Under the pieces are notes generated by a model that was not told where the DNA came from, searched no databases, and was given only the letters and a program-made list of their open reading frames with translations. Below are positions 23,410-32,686 of a stretch of DNA of 64,000 nucleotides, one piece after another (position 1 is the first letter of the stretch; every line of letters begins with the position of its first letter). The position numbers were made by a program, and so were the translations under genes. This DNA is from Bifidobacterium choladohabitans (lineage in GTDB: Bacteria; Actinomycetota; Actinomycetes; Actinomycetales; Bifidobacteriaceae), in NCBI RefSeq assembly GCF_016102005.1, contig NZ_JACFPL010000001.1, positions 496,001 to 560,000 on the forward strand. Direction: 5' to 3'.

Positions 23410-24981
23410 TCATAGAGGCTGGTTGCCGTGGTGCTTGTCGTTGACCCTGACGCGCTGCTTGTCTGCCAGGAGGTCCATGGCCTGGATCAGGACCGGTCTG
23501 GTCTGCTCCGGGTCGATCATGGCGTCAAGTTCGCCCATCTCCAGGGAGAGATTGGCGTTGACGGTGCTGGTTTCATACTCCTGGGCCAGCCGGTTGCGCA
23601 GCTCATCCACGTCCCGGCCGGCCTCCTTGGCCTCCTGCAGGTCGCGCCGGTGGATGATGTTGACCGCGCCCTGGGCCCCCAGCACTGCTATCTGCGAGGA
23701 GGGCCAGGCGTAGTTGAGGTCCGCGCCGATGGCCTTGGAGCCCATGACGATGTAGGAGCCGCCGAAGGCCTTGCGCAGCACAATGGTGACCATGGGCACC
23801 TGGGCGTTGGCGTAGGCGTAGATGACCTTGGCCCCACGGCGGATGATGCCGGCGTGCTCCTGGTCCGAGCCCGGCTTGTAGCCAGGGGTGTCCACCAGGG
23901 TGATGACCGGCAGGTTGAAGGCGTCGCAGAGGCGGACGAAACGGGCCAGCTTCTCGGAGGATTCCACATCCAGGCTGCCCGCGTCCACCATGGGCTGGTT
24001 GGCCACGATCCCCACCGGACGGCCCTCCAGGCAGGCGAAGCCCACCACGATAGACCGGGCGTAGAGCTCCTGGACCTGGACCAGCTCACCGTAGTCGACG
24101 ATGGCATGGATGACGTCCAGCACGTCGTAGGGCTGCCGGTCGTTCTCGGGGATGACCGTGGCCAGTCGTTTGGCGGCCTGGCGCTCGGCATGGCCGGAGA
24201 TGAAGGCGTACCGGGGAGGCTCCTGGCCGCTGTTGGCAGGCAGGTAGGCCAGCACGGTCCGGGCATAGTCGATGGCGTCGGCCTCGTCCTCGCCCAGGTA
24301 GTGGGCCACGCCGGAACGGGTGTTGTGCACGTAGCCGCCGCCCAGCTGGTCCATGCTGATGGTCTCGCCGGTGGCGGCCTTGACCACGTCGGGACCGGTG
24401 ACGAACATGTCCGAGTTCTCCTTGGTCATGATGATCAGGTCGGTCAGGGCCGGGCAGTAGACGGCACCGCCTGCGCAGGGGCCCAGGATCAGGGAGATCT
24501 GCGGGACGAAGCCGCTGGCCTGGCAGGTCTTGCGGAAGATGCGTCCGTACTGGGTCAGGGCGGCCACACCCTCCTGGATGCGGGCGCCTCCCGAGTCGAT
24601 CATGGCCACGATGGGGACCTTGATCCGCAGGGCCATGTCCATGAGCCGGCAGATCTTCTCACCCTCGGCCCGGCCCAAAGTGCCGCCTCGAACGGAGAAG
24701 TCCTGGGCGTAGACGCCGACCTTGCGCCCGTAGACCAGGCCGAAGCCGGTGATGACCGCAGAGCCCGCCCGGTCCCCGGCGATGTCGCCGCCGGCGAAAC
24801 GGCCCACCTCCTCGAAGGTGTCCTTGTCGAAGAGCAGATCCAGGCGCTCCCGGGCGGTCTGCTTGCCCTTGGCATGCTGACGGTCGCGGGCGTGCTCCTC
24901 GGCCTGTTTGGCCAGGGCGGCGGCCCGATGGATGCCCTGGCGCACCGGCTGGGAGCCCAAGGTGGATTCGGTGACGCTCAT
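23410..24981 (-). CDS. accD: Acyl-CoA carboxylase beta subunit (carboxyltransferase)
   Basis: A 523-residue carboxyltransferase that moves carboxyl from biotin to acetyl-CoA (possibly propionyl-CoA), giving malonyl-CoA for the adjacent synthase. Motifs are RERLDLLFDKDTFEEVG, DSGGARIQEGV, LGPCAGGAVYCPALTD, FAFGG-like KAFGGSYIVMGSK and AVLGAQGAVNIIHRR, the standard crotonase-type halves of the PccB/AccD family. The start is ATG 24981 (MSVTEST), because it overlaps the alpha-subunit stop as ATGA; the open frame continues upstream without coding features. No second carboxylase is in view, so this is probably the malonyl-CoA-forming enzyme. The alternative name pccB reflects family rather than substrate. 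Confidence 0.95.
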   Translation of the reverse strand: MSVTESTLGSQPVRQGIHRAAALAKQAEEHARDRQHAKGKQTARERLDLLFDKDTFEEVGRFAGGDIAGDRAGSAVITGFGLVYGRKVGVYAQDFSVRGGTLGRAEGEKICRLMDMALRIKVPIVAMIDSGGARIQEGVAALTQYGRIFRKTCQASGFVPQISLILGPCAGGAVYCPALTDLIIMTKENSDMFVTGPDVVKAATGETISMDQLGGGYVHNTRSGVAHYLGEDEADAIDYARTVLAYLPANSGQEPPRYAFISGHAERQAAKRLATVIPENDRQPYDVLDVIHAIVDYGELVQVQELYARSIVVGFACLEGRPVGIVANQPMVDAGSLDVESSEKLARFVRLCDAFNLPVITLVDTPGYKPGSDQEHAGIIRRGAKVIYAYANAQVPMVTIVLRKAFGGSYIVMGSKAIGADLNYAWPSSQIAVLGAQGAVNIIHRRDLQEAKEAGRDVDELRNRLAQEYETSTVNANLSLEMGELDAMIDPEQTRPVLIQAMDLLADKQRVRVNDKHHGNQPL

Positions 24982-26813
24982 GCCTGCTCCTCCCCGCCCA
25001 GATCCAGGGTGACCAGGGTCTGACCCGGATCCACCCCTTGTGCCACGGACACTTCTATGGTCTTCACGCGGCCCTTGGCCGGGGCATAGACGTAGTTCTC
25101 CATCTTCATGGACTCCAGAACCACCAACAGGTCGCCCTTGTCCACCTCCTGGTCGGGGGCCACGTTGATGCGGGTGACCACCGCCTGCATGGTGGCCACG
25201 ATGACGCCGGACCGGGCCGCATCCTGCCGGGGGGCGCCGGGCTCCTGATCGCGCAGCCCGCGCCCGCGCAGGGGCTGCCGGGGCCGGGAAATGCCGCCGT
25301 GGCCGCCGACGCCGCCCATGCCGCCAAGCAGCGACTGGGGCAGAGCAAGCCTGACCCTCTTGTCGTCTATCTCCACGTTGTAGGTCTCCATGGGATCGCT
25401 GTCCCTGTCCTGTTCCTGGGCCGAAACGCCGGAGACCGAGGCGGGCTGGCCGCTCCCGTTGGAGGCAGGCTCCACGTTCAGGTAGACCCGTTCCAGCCAC
25501 TTGGTGGACACGTCGAAGGAGTGCCCGTCCTCGGCGGTGAACTCGGGGTTGGTGAAGATCTTCTGGAAGAGGCCGGCCGGGGTGGGGACCCCGCTGATGC
25601 TCATCTCACGCAGGGCCCGACGGACCCTGGCCACGGCCGCCGGACGGTCCTGGGCGGTCACGATCAGCTTGCCCATCATGGAGTCGTCCCTGGGCGAGAC
25701 CGTGTCGCCCACCTCGACACCCGAATCCACGCGGATGCCGGGGCCGGAGGGCCACTGAATCGACTCGATGGTCCCGGAGCTGGGGGTCAGGTTGGTGGCC
25801 GGATCCTCGCTGGTGATGCGCAGCTCGAAACTGTGGCCTCGGGGCGGAGGCGCCACGTTCAGGGAGCCACCGTCGGCGATCCGCAGCTGCTCGCGGACCA
25901 GGTCAAGTCCGCAGACCTGCTCGCTGACCGTATGTTCCACCTGCAGCCGGGGGTTGACCTCCATGAAGTAGACGTCGTCCCTGGGGGTGACCAGAAACTC
26001 GCAGGTGCCCAGGCCCACGTAACCCACCGTGTCGAACAGGCGGCGGGAGAACCCCTCCAGCTGGGCGATCACGTCGTCGGAGAGGAAGGGGGCCGGCGCC
26101 TCCTCAACCAGCTTCTGGTTGCGTCGCTGTACCGAGCAGTCCCTGGTGGAATAGACGGTGAACTGTCCGTGGCTGTCCCTGCCGGACTGGGTCTCCACAT
26201 GCCGGGCCCGGTCCACGAACTTCTCGATGAAGTAGTCGCCCAGGTCGCCGCCCTGAAGGGCATCATGGTTCATGTAGAAGGTGCGCAGCTCGTCGCTGTC
26301 GTTGATCAGGGTGATCCCCCGGCCGCCGCCGCCGTCAGCCTTCTTCATCATGACCGGATAGCCGTGCTCGTCGGCGAAGTCCAGCAGTGGGCGCATGTCG
26401 GTGACGGGCTCGCTCAGGCCTGGCACCACGGGCACCCGGGCCCGCTCGGCCACCTTGCAGGCGGTGATCTTGTCACCCAGCTCGTCCAGGACCTCCGGAT
26501 CCGGCCCCACCCAGGTGATGCCCGCCTCGATCACCTTGCGCGCGAAGGAGGAGAACTCGGACAGGAAGCCATAGCCCGGGTGGAGGGCGTCAGCGCCGGA
26601 CCTGCGGGCGATGGAGACGATCAGATCCTCGTTCAGATAGGTCTCCATGTTGGTGTCCCCAGGCAGCAGGTAGGCCTCGTCCGCCATCTGGGCATAGGGG
26701 GCATCCCGATCCTGGTCGGCATAGACGGCCACGGTGGCGATGCCCATCTCCTGGGCGGTGCGTACAACCCGCAGGGCTATCTCGCCGCGGTTGGCGATCA
26801 GCAGTTTTTTCAT
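24978..26813 (-). CDS. accA3: Acyl-CoA carboxylase alpha subunit (biotin carboxylase plus biotin carrier)
   Basis: A 611-residue ATP-grasp biotin carboxylase fused to a biotin carrier domain. MKKLLIANRGEIALRVVRTA opens the N-domain. KKADGGGGRGI (residues about 157-167) is the ATP-binding glycine loop, and FMEVNPRLQVEHTVSEQV is the carboxylation site motif. After residue about 450 a Gly/Pro/Arg-rich linker leads to the carrier domain with ESMKMENYV, where Lys 570 is biotinylated, presumably by the BirA encoded next upstream. AGGGGA precedes ATG 26813. It is coupled to the beta subunit by ATGA overlap. Its product feeds the fatty acid synthase downstream. Confidence 0.96.
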   Translation of the reverse strand: MKKLLIANRGEIALRVVRTAQEMGIATVAVYADQDRDAPYAQMADEAYLLPGDTNMETYLNEDLIVSIARRSGADALHPGYGFLSEFSSFARKVIEAGITWVGPDPEVLDELGDKITACKVAERARVPVVPGLSEPVTDMRPLLDFADEHGYPVMMKKADGGGGRGITLINDSDELRTFYMNHDALQGGDLGDYFIEKFVDRARHVETQSGRDSHGQFTVYSTRDCSVQRRNQKLVEEAPAPFLSDDVIAQLEGFSRRLFDTVGYVGLGTCEFLVTPRDDVYFMEVNPRLQVEHTVSEQVCGLDLVREQLRIADGGSLNVAPPPRGHSFELRITSEDPATNLTPSSGTIESIQWPSGPGIRVDSGVEVGDTVSPRDDSMMGKLIVTAQDRPAAVARVRRALREMSISGVPTPAGLFQKIFTNPEFTAEDGHSFDVSTKWLERVYLNVEPASNGSGQPASVSGVSAQEQDRDSDPMETYNVEIDDKRVRLALPQSLLGGMGGVGGHGGISRPRQPLRGRGLRDQEPGAPRQDAARSGVIVATMQAVVTRINVAPDQEVDKGDLLVVLESMKMENYVYAPAKGRVKTIEVSVAQGVDPGQTLVTLDLGGEEQA

Positions 26814-26879
26814 TCCCCTCTCCTCACTGGTTGTTCAAGGGTGATTTGGACTGACGAAAAGTATGAACAGGGTGGGGAT

Positions 26880-28007
26880 TTAGGCCCCCACAGCGGCCAC
26901 TTCGGGCAGGACGCCCACGTCTGCCGTGGACACGTCAACCTGGCCGCCGTCGGGCAACCGCACCCACAGGGAGGCGTCCGGATTGATCTGCAGGGCACGG
27001 CCCTCCACGGGCTCACCGGCCACAGGAACGACCCTGACCCGCCTGCCCAGCGTCCAGCTGAGTGCGGCAATCCGCGAGCGCAGTCCCTGCGGCCCGTTCA
27101 AGGTCCTGTCCAAGGCCCCGTCAATGCCGAAGGGGGCCATCTCCCCGCTCAGGTGCCAGCTGATGGCGTCGACCAGATCGTCGCGCAGGGTCTGGTAGTC
27201 GGGCAGGCCCTGGTAATGCAGCTGCAGGGATGTTGACTGCGCAATGGGCAGCGCCTGCCGGGGCAGAAGGAGGTTGATGCCGATGCCGACCGCCAGGGCC
27301 GACCAGTCCTGATCCACCCGGACCAGTTCGCAGAGGATGCCCCCCAGCTTGGCCCCGCGGCAGAACAGATCATTGGGCCACTTGAGGGTCAGGACCCGTT
27401 CAGGGTCGCCGCCGTCGGCCAGCGGGCAGCCGTGGTGCTCAAGCACGTCCTGGAGGCCTTCCAGAGCGGCCAGTCCCGCCACCATGGGCATCCATCCGCC
27501 AAAGGGTCCGGTCAGCAGGCTGGTGGGCAGCGGCAGGGCCCAAGTGGCCAGCAGGGAACGTCGAGGCTGATTGACCCAGGTTCGGGCAAGACGACCGCGG
27601 CACCGGGACTGCGCATCCGCAACCGCTACGCTCAGCGGCATGGTGCTCCCCCCGGCGCCCGGCCATCGCCGAATACCTTTACTTGCGACTCTTCCCTCGT
27701 ATCGTGTAGTCGTAGAAACACCCTGGAGGGCATTTTTTCGAGGCCTATCTTCGGCTTTTCCCCTTGTGCCAGAGGCCAGTCCCTTCACGGTCCCCGTGCT
27801 CGTCGTCGATTCACCGCCCCCAAACAGCCGCTCGACCCGGTCGCGCGCATCCGAATACGTCGAGGCTTCCAGAGCATGAGCCACGAGCGTATTGGTCGAA
27901 TCGACGGTGTCGAGCACCACGATCGAGGAGATTACGCCACTGTCCAGCGATGCCGATGGCTGCCACTTGATATTCTGATGAGGCACGCGTTCCACTATAC
28001 GGCACAA
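26880..28007 (-). CDS. birA: Biotin-[acetyl-CoA carboxylase] ligase, divergent
   Basis: It attaches biotin to the carrier domain of the neighbouring carboxylase. Recognisable parts are LDTVDSTNTLVAHAL (substrate-binding D-S-T-N, residues 36-40), LKWPNDLFCRGAKLGGILCEL (catalytic K-W-P-N-D and K-x-G-G-I-L), and GIGINL. There is no N-terminal DNA-binding domain, so it is a pure ligase. Two oddities: the biotinyl-AMP loop, G-R-G-R-x-G-R in most relatives, reads CRGRLAR (residues 136-142), and about 45 extra polar residues lie between STN and that loop. The start is uncertain: the frame opens with TTG 28007 and GTG codons follow at 27995 and 27986. A C-terminal SH3-like domain is present. Confidence 0.9.
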   Translation of the reverse strand: MCRIVERVPHQNIKWQPSASLDSGVISSIVVLDTVDSTNTLVAHALEASTYSDARDRVERLFGGGESTTSTGTVKGLASGTRGKAEDRPRKNALQGVSTTTRYEGRVASKGIRRWPGAGGSTMPLSVAVADAQSRCRGRLARTWVNQPRRSLLATWALPLPTSLLTGPFGGWMPMVAGLAALEGLQDVLEHHGCPLADGGDPERVLTLKWPNDLFCRGAKLGGILCELVRVDQDWSALAVGIGINLLLPRQALPIAQSTSLQLHYQGLPDYQTLRDDLVDAISWHLSGEMAPFGIDGALDRTLNGPQGLRSRIAALSWTLGRRVRVVPVAGEPVEGRALQINPDASLWVRLPDGGQVDVSTADVGVLPEVAAVGA

Positions 28008-28163
28008 GGGGTCAGCCCTGGTAGCGAGCCACCCACAAAAGCGGCGGCCGGTTTTTGTATCTTTTCACAGGGGACCCCTGGATGGCCCTGAGCGCATCCT
28101 CGGATGGGCACTGGATAAAATGGGGAAGCCGTAGACCAGGCACGACCCGCGAAAGGGGTTCTT

Positions 28164-30059
28164 TTGAGCGCAGACAGCGGAAGGGCGCAAGCGAGAGAGG
28201 CGGGCGAACAACAACCTGTGCAGACATCCGCCTTGCAGACCGGGAGGCCTGGTTCCCGTGCATCCCGGACCGTCGGCCTGGTCCTGGCCCTGCTGGCCTG
28301 CCTCTGGGTTGCCTTCTGCACCGGTCTGGGCCCCATCTACCGTCAGCAGGGTTCGCTGACACAGGTGGGCTTGCCCCAGGTGCTGATCATGCTGGGCACC
28401 CTGGCCCTCTGTCTGGCTGTAGTGCTGGTCTGCCGCCGGATTCTGCTGGGTCGCGAGCCTATCAGGATGCCACAGCGATTGACCGCCCTGGCACAGCGCC
28501 CGCGGATGCGTGCCTACGCGGCCTTCATCACCCGGCAAACCAGCGGCTGGCGGCCCATCATGCGTCTGCTCCTGCTGGGATGGGCCTGGGCCTTTCTCAC
28601 CCTGCTGGCCGCCTACGGGGCCGACCTGTACGCACAGGCCCAGGAATGCGCCAACTTCCTGGCCCAGCTGCAGGGCGATCAGCCTCCCTACGGCGGCAAT
28701 GCCTTCACCCAGATGGACGTCTACCCCATAGGCCACTACCTGTGGCCGGGGCACCCCACCTTCCTGACCGACCAGCACAACATGGTGCTGACCTTGTTCT
28801 ACGGGATGACCATCATGGCCTCCAACCATCTGACCGGATCCTATGATGCGGGCATCGTGCTCCTGGCAGGGCTGCAGGTGATCTTCGCCGCTTTCTGCTG
28901 CGCCGTCACTGCCGACCGCTTCCTGCGCGGGAGCGGAACCGAACATACCGGGGCACTGGCCCGCACCCTGGTCATGCTCTTCTTCCTCCTCTCCCCCTTC
29001 GTGGTCTTCAGCACCTTCAGCCTGACCAAGTCCCCCCTCTTCGCCTTCGCCTTCATCTGGTGGTTCGGCATCTGGCACCAGCTGGAGTCTGTGGACAAGA
29101 ACTCACCGCTCTACGCCAGCCAAGTGGCCCGACTGCGGCCCGCCCTCGCCTTGAGCACCCTGATCATGCTGATCAGCGCCAAGTACGCCCTCTACATCGT
29201 CCTGGCCCAGCTGGTCCTGGCCCTGATCGTCCACCATCGCCAATGGGCCACCATCCTGATAGGGCTTCTGCTGCCCCTGGTCCTGTTCACGGGGGTGACC
29301 GGGGCTCTGACGGCTACGGGGACGGTCATCCAGGGTGACCCTGTGGAGAGCCGCAGCATCCAGCTGCAGCAGATCGCCCGGGTGGCCCAGCGCAACCCCC
29401 AGGGGATTCCGGCCCAGGCGAGGGCCGACCTCGAGCCCATCATGGACCTGGACAATGCCGCCATCCAATACACCCCCTGGGAGGCCGACCGGGTCAAGTC
29501 CTCGGGCAACCAGCCCAAACTGATCGTCTATCGCTGGAGGACCGTCACGCCTGAGCAGCTGTCCCGGCTGAATCGGGCCTGGCTCCAGGTGGGACTGCGC
29601 AACCCGGTGATCTACCTGGATGCCTTCATGGCCGAGTCCTACGGCTACTTCGACCCCGGCGACCCTGCCTACGTGGCCATGTCCTACTACCTGAACAACG
29701 GCTACGTGCAGAACTCGGGCTCCTGGCTGGCGACCTGGTGCCACGACTGGCGCAACGGGGTGACCGGATTCGTCAGAACCTGGGCTGACACCCCCCTGCT
29801 GGGCCTGGTGGCGCGTGCCAACTTCTGGGTGGTGGCCGCCCTGCTGCTGATCGTCGCCCGCCTGGCAGCCGGTCACTGGCGCGGGGCCCTCCGCTGGTTC
29901 CCCCTCCTGCTGATCATGGGGGTCATGATCACGGCCCCAGCCAACAACTTCGAACGGCACATGCTGCCGGTGGACATGGTGGTGCCCTTCCTGATCCTGG
30001 ACATGGTCCGGCAGAGCCGCCGTGCCCGCGCCGCAAACCTGATGGACCGGCCGACATGA
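28164..30059 (+). CDS. Large polytopic membrane protein (DUF6020-like)
   Basis: A 631-residue membrane protein with about a dozen hydrophobic segments, starting at TTG 28164 after GAAAGGGG. A soluble N-terminus of about 35 residues precedes the first helix (GLVLALLACLWVAF). A large loop contains MDVYPIGHYLWPGHPTFLTDQHNMVLTLFYG, and another (residues about 390-530) is predicted outside and carries PWEADRVKSSGN. The architecture is that of GT-C-type glycosyltransferases and the bifidobacterial DUF6020 family; I assign the latter from memory, and the donor and acceptor are unknown. An envelope polysaccharide or lipid-sugar role is plausible. The stop overlaps the next start as ATGA, so the two genes are translationally coupled. 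Confidence 0.7.
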   Translation: MSADSGRAQAREAGEQQPVQTSALQTGRPGSRASRTVGLVLALLACLWVAFCTGLGPIYRQQGSLTQVGLPQVLIMLGTLALCLAVVLVCRRILLGREPIRMPQRLTALAQRPRMRAYAAFITRQTSGWRPIMRLLLLGWAWAFLTLLAAYGADLYAQAQECANFLAQLQGDQPPYGGNAFTQMDVYPIGHYLWPGHPTFLTDQHNMVLTLFYGMTIMASNHLTGSYDAGIVLLAGLQVIFAAFCCAVTADRFLRGSGTEHTGALARTLVMLFFLLSPFVVFSTFSLTKSPLFAFAFIWWFGIWHQLESVDKNSPLYASQVARLRPALALSTLIMLISAKYALYIVLAQLVLALIVHHRQWATILIGLLLPLVLFTGVTGALTATGTVIQGDPVESRSIQLQQIARVAQRNPQGIPAQARADLEPIMDLDNAAIQYTPWEADRVKSSGNQPKLIVYRWRTVTPEQLSRLNRAWLQVGLRNPVIYLDAFMAESYGYFDPGDPAYVAMSYYLNNGYVQNSGSWLATWCHDWRNGVTGFVRTWADTPLLGLVARANFWVVAALLLIVARLAAGHWRGALRWFPLLLIMGVMITAPANNFERHMLPVDMVVPFLILDMVRQSRRARAANLMDRPT

Positions 30060-31288
30060 TCGGCAAGCCGAAGCGGTCCAGACCGAAGGACGACTACCCT
30101 GCCGAGGCGCAGCAAGCTCGCCAGGTACCTGCCGCCTCCGATGCCGCCATGGAGCGGATCCTCCGAAAGACGCTGGACCATCTGGAGGAGGCGCTGCCCT
30201 GGGCCAGATCCCTGCCCGCCGACGGGCGCAGAACCTTGGAGGGGGCCATCCGAACAGCTCTGGACGACCTGCTGACCCGACTCGACTCCCAAGGCAAAGA
30301 AGAGGGCGAAGTCCCCTCCCCCGTGCCAGCCGAACTCTCCAGGAGCCTGGGCCCGCACCGGGCCATGGAGCTGACCCGGGTCATTCTGGACATGCTTGAG
30401 GAGGCTGGCCGGACCATGGAGGCCGAAGGGGAACGGTCCACGCTGGTCTACGCCCGTCAAGCCGCCACCGCAGCAGCCGGTCTCTACGCCGACCTGGCCG
30501 AGGCAAGAAACGGACGCAAGGCCACAACGGAGTCCAGGATCATCCGGCATTTGATTGAGCAAACGGCGGATACACGGACCGTTGACGATTTGGCCCAGCT
30601 GGGCTGGCCGACCGAGTTCGACTGCTTCGCCGTCGTTGGCGAGGCCCAAGGCAACGACGAGGGACAGGGCATGGAGAACGCCCGCCAGCCCATCCATACC
30701 ACGGTGGCTCATGAAGGCGGCAGGGCGCTGGTGGGCGAGAACGAAGGGCTCATGGTGGTTCTGATCGATCCCAACCGGTCGGGCACCCCGGCCGACTTCT
30801 GCGCATCCATCCTGCGCTTCTTCGCCGACGAGTCAGCTGTCTGCCTGGGACCTTTCCACCATGGAATCTCCGGTGCGGAAGCCTCCATCCGAGCCGCACT
30901 GAGCACCCATGCGGCGGCTCCAGCAGTGGCCGACCCCATCACCGCCGCCCTGCCCAGACCACTGCACGCCGACGACCTGCTGCCTGAACGAGCCCTGAAC
31001 GGGGACAGGGACGCTGCCGACCAGCTCTACCAGGAGGTCTATCTGAGCCTGGCCGGACAGGATCCGGACGGGCCCCTGCCGACCACCCTGCTCACCTTCC
31101 TGCGCTCGGGCAACTCGCTGGAGGTCACCGCCAAGAAGCTGGGAATCCATCCCAACACCGTGCGCTACCGGCTCAGGCGTTGCGTGGAGGTGACCGGCTG
31201 GGACGCCATGGACCCCCGAGAATCCTTCGTCCTGCAGGCGGCCCTGATCATCGGCAGAATCCGCAGGTCGCATCCGGGCGCCGACTGA
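30056..31288 (+). CDS. PucR/CdaR-family transcriptional regulator
   Basis: A 410-residue protein with a C-terminal helix-turn-helix of PucR type: SLEVTAKKLGIHPNTVRYRLRR (about residues 353-375), preceded by the usual LLTFLRSGNS. The N-terminal 180 residues are helical and charged; the central region (about 195-285) resembles a GGDEF-like sensor fold of CdaR proteins (DCFAVVGEAQG, LMVVLIDPNR). No ligand can be inferred. PucR-type proteins include FasR, an activator of fatty acid synthesis genes in streptomycetes and mycobacteria. The position close to fas, acc and birA makes a lipid-regulatory role an attractive but untested guess. It is coupled by ATGA overlap to the upstream membrane protein. 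Confidence 0.85.
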   Translation: MIGKPKRSRPKDDYPAEAQQARQVPAASDAAMERILRKTLDHLEEALPWARSLPADGRRTLEGAIRTALDDLLTRLDSQGKEEGEVPSPVPAELSRSLGPHRAMELTRVILDMLEEAGRTMEAEGERSTLVYARQAATAAAGLYADLAEARNGRKATTESRIIRHLIEQTADTRTVDDLAQLGWPTEFDCFAVVGEAQGNDEGQGMENARQPIHTTVAHEGGRALVGENEGLMVVLIDPNRSGTPADFCASILRFFADESAVCLGPFHHGISGAEASIRAALSTHAAAPAVADPITAALPRPLHADDLLPERALNGDRDAADQLYQEVYLSLAGQDPDGPLPTTLLTFLRSGNSLEVTAKKLGIHPNTVRYRLRRCVEVTGWDAMDPRESFVLQAALIIGRIRRSHPGAD

Positions 31289-31311
31289 CTGGCACCTGGC
31301 CAAGATATAAA

Positions 31312-31341
31312 AAGAGCGGGGACCCGAAGGTCTCCCGCCCT
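31312..31341. terminator. Bidirectional terminator between the pucR-like gene and rplA
   Basis: A hairpin of AGAGCGGGGACC, loop CGAA and GGTCTCCCGCCC lies between the two convergent stop codons, with an A-rich run (ATATAAAAAG) on its left that becomes a T-run for the minus-strand rplA transcript. Confidence 0.75.
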
Positions 31342-31362
31342 GGAAGTATCAGCCGAACCGGC

Positions 31363-32052
31363 TCAGAGCACCGCGATGTCCAGGGGGACGCCCGGGCCCA
31401 TGGTGGTGGTGACGGTGGCCTTGGTGATGTAACGGCCCTTGACCGTGGCCGGCTTCAGGCGCTTGATCTCCTCATCGACCGCGTGGAAGTTCTCCTCCAG
31501 AGCCTGCTGCTCGAAGGAGACCTTGCCCACGGGGAAGCTCAGGTTGCCGTTCTTATCCACACGGAACTCGATACGTCCGGCCTTGATTTCGGTGACCGCC
31601 TTGGCCACATCCATGGTCACGGTGCCGGTCTTGGGGTTGGGCATGAGGCCACGGGGGCCAAGCACGCGGCCCAGACGGCCGACCTTGCCCATCATGTCGG
31701 GGGTGGCCACCACAGCATCGAAGTCCAGGTAGCCGCCGGCGACCCTGGTCACCAGCTCGTCGTCGCCCACCTCGTCGGCTCCGGCCTCGGCGGCTGCAGT
31801 CGCCTGGGGGCCACGGGCGAAGACCAGGACGCGCACGGTCTTGCCGGTGCCGTTGGGCAGGCTGACGGTGCCGCGGACCAGCTGGTCGGCCTTACGGGGG
31901 TCCACGTTCAGGCGGTAGACGGCCTCCACGGTCTCGTCAAACCCGCGCTTGGGCATGCTCTTGAGCAGGGCGATGCCCTCCTCGGGGGTGTACAGGTTGG
32001 TGCGATCGACCTTCTCGGCCGCCTCGCGGTACTTCTTGGAACGCTTGGTCAT
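31363..32052 (-). CDS. rplA: 50S ribosomal protein L1
   Basis: A 229-residue L1, the mobile stalk protein of the large subunit and, in many bacteria, a translational repressor of its own operon. The sequence contains [16 protein letters not shown] at the start, [21 protein letters not shown] and the L1 signature [22 protein letters not shown]. It follows rplK after 64 bases and closes the secE-nusG-rplK-rplA cluster. Normal length, nothing odd. Confidence 0.98.
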   Translation of the reverse strand: MTKRSKKYREAAEKVDRTNLYTPEEGIALLKSMPKRGFDETVEAVYRLNVDPRKADQLVRGTVSLPNGTGKTVRVLVFARGPQATAAAEAGADEVGDDELVTRVAGGYLDFDAVVATPDMMGKVGRLGRVLGPRGLMPNPKTGTVTMDVAKAVTEIKAGRIEFRVDKNGNLSFPVGKVSFEQQALEENFHAVDEEIKRLKPATVKGRYITKATVTTTMGPGVPLDIAVL

Positions 32053-32116
32053 CTGCTTCTCCTATCAGCAGTCGCGGTGCGGGCAAGCGTATGCCCTACC
32101 GCTCACAACGAAAATT

Positions 32117-32548
32117 TCAGTCGGTGACGGTGATGCCCATGGAACGGGCGGTGCCTTCGATGATCTTCATTCCGGCCTCGACGTCACGGGCCGACAGATC
32201 CTCCATCTTGGTCTGGGCGATCTCGCGGACCTGGGCCTTGGTGACGGATCCCACCTTGGTGGTCAGCGGGTTGCCGGCACCCTTGGAGACACCGGCCGCC
32301 TTGCGCAGCAGGTCGGCTGCCGGCGGGGTCTTGGTGACGAAGGTGAAGGAACGATCCTCGTAGACGGTGATGATGCAGGGGATGACCTGGCCCATCTTGT
32401 CCTTGGTGGCATCGTTGTACTGCTTGCAGAAGTCCATGATGTTCACGCCGTGGGAACCCAGTGCCGGACCCAGCGGGGGCGCGGGGTTGGCCTTGCCGGC
32501 CTCTATCTGCACCTTGATCAGCGCGGTGACTTTCTTCTTTGCAGCCAT
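32117..32548 (-). CDS. rplK: 50S ribosomal protein L11
   Basis: A 143-residue L11 of the GTPase-associated centre. It starts at ATG 32548 ([20 protein letters not shown]); the longer open frame upstream has no coding character. It contains [25 protein letters not shown] (thiostrepton-binding N-domain) and the C-terminal rRNA-binding part [11 protein letters not shown]. It lies between nusG (138 bases upstream) and rplA, in the canonical order. Confidence 0.98.
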   Translation of the reverse strand: MAAKKKVTALIKVQIEAGKANPAPPLGPALGSHGVNIMDFCKQYNDATKDKMGQVIPCIITVYEDRSFTFVTKTPPAADLLRKAAGVSKGAGNPLTTKVGSVTKAQVREIAQTKMEDLSARDVEAGMKIIEGTARSMGITVTD

Positions 32549-32686
32549 ATGCTGGTTCTTCTTTCTACGAAGCGGTGATGTCGGAGACCATCGGTCCCCT
32601 CCCGCAACCTGTTCTTTCCAAATGCGCTCCACAGGGGAGCGCAAGCCTAACGATTATCGCATCGACCGGGGACCGGCCGACGGCGC

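Noticed and set aside
31180-32127. A 315-residue plus-strand frame across the pucR-like gene end and rplA
   Set aside because: It spans two real genes and a terminator and is antisense to L1.
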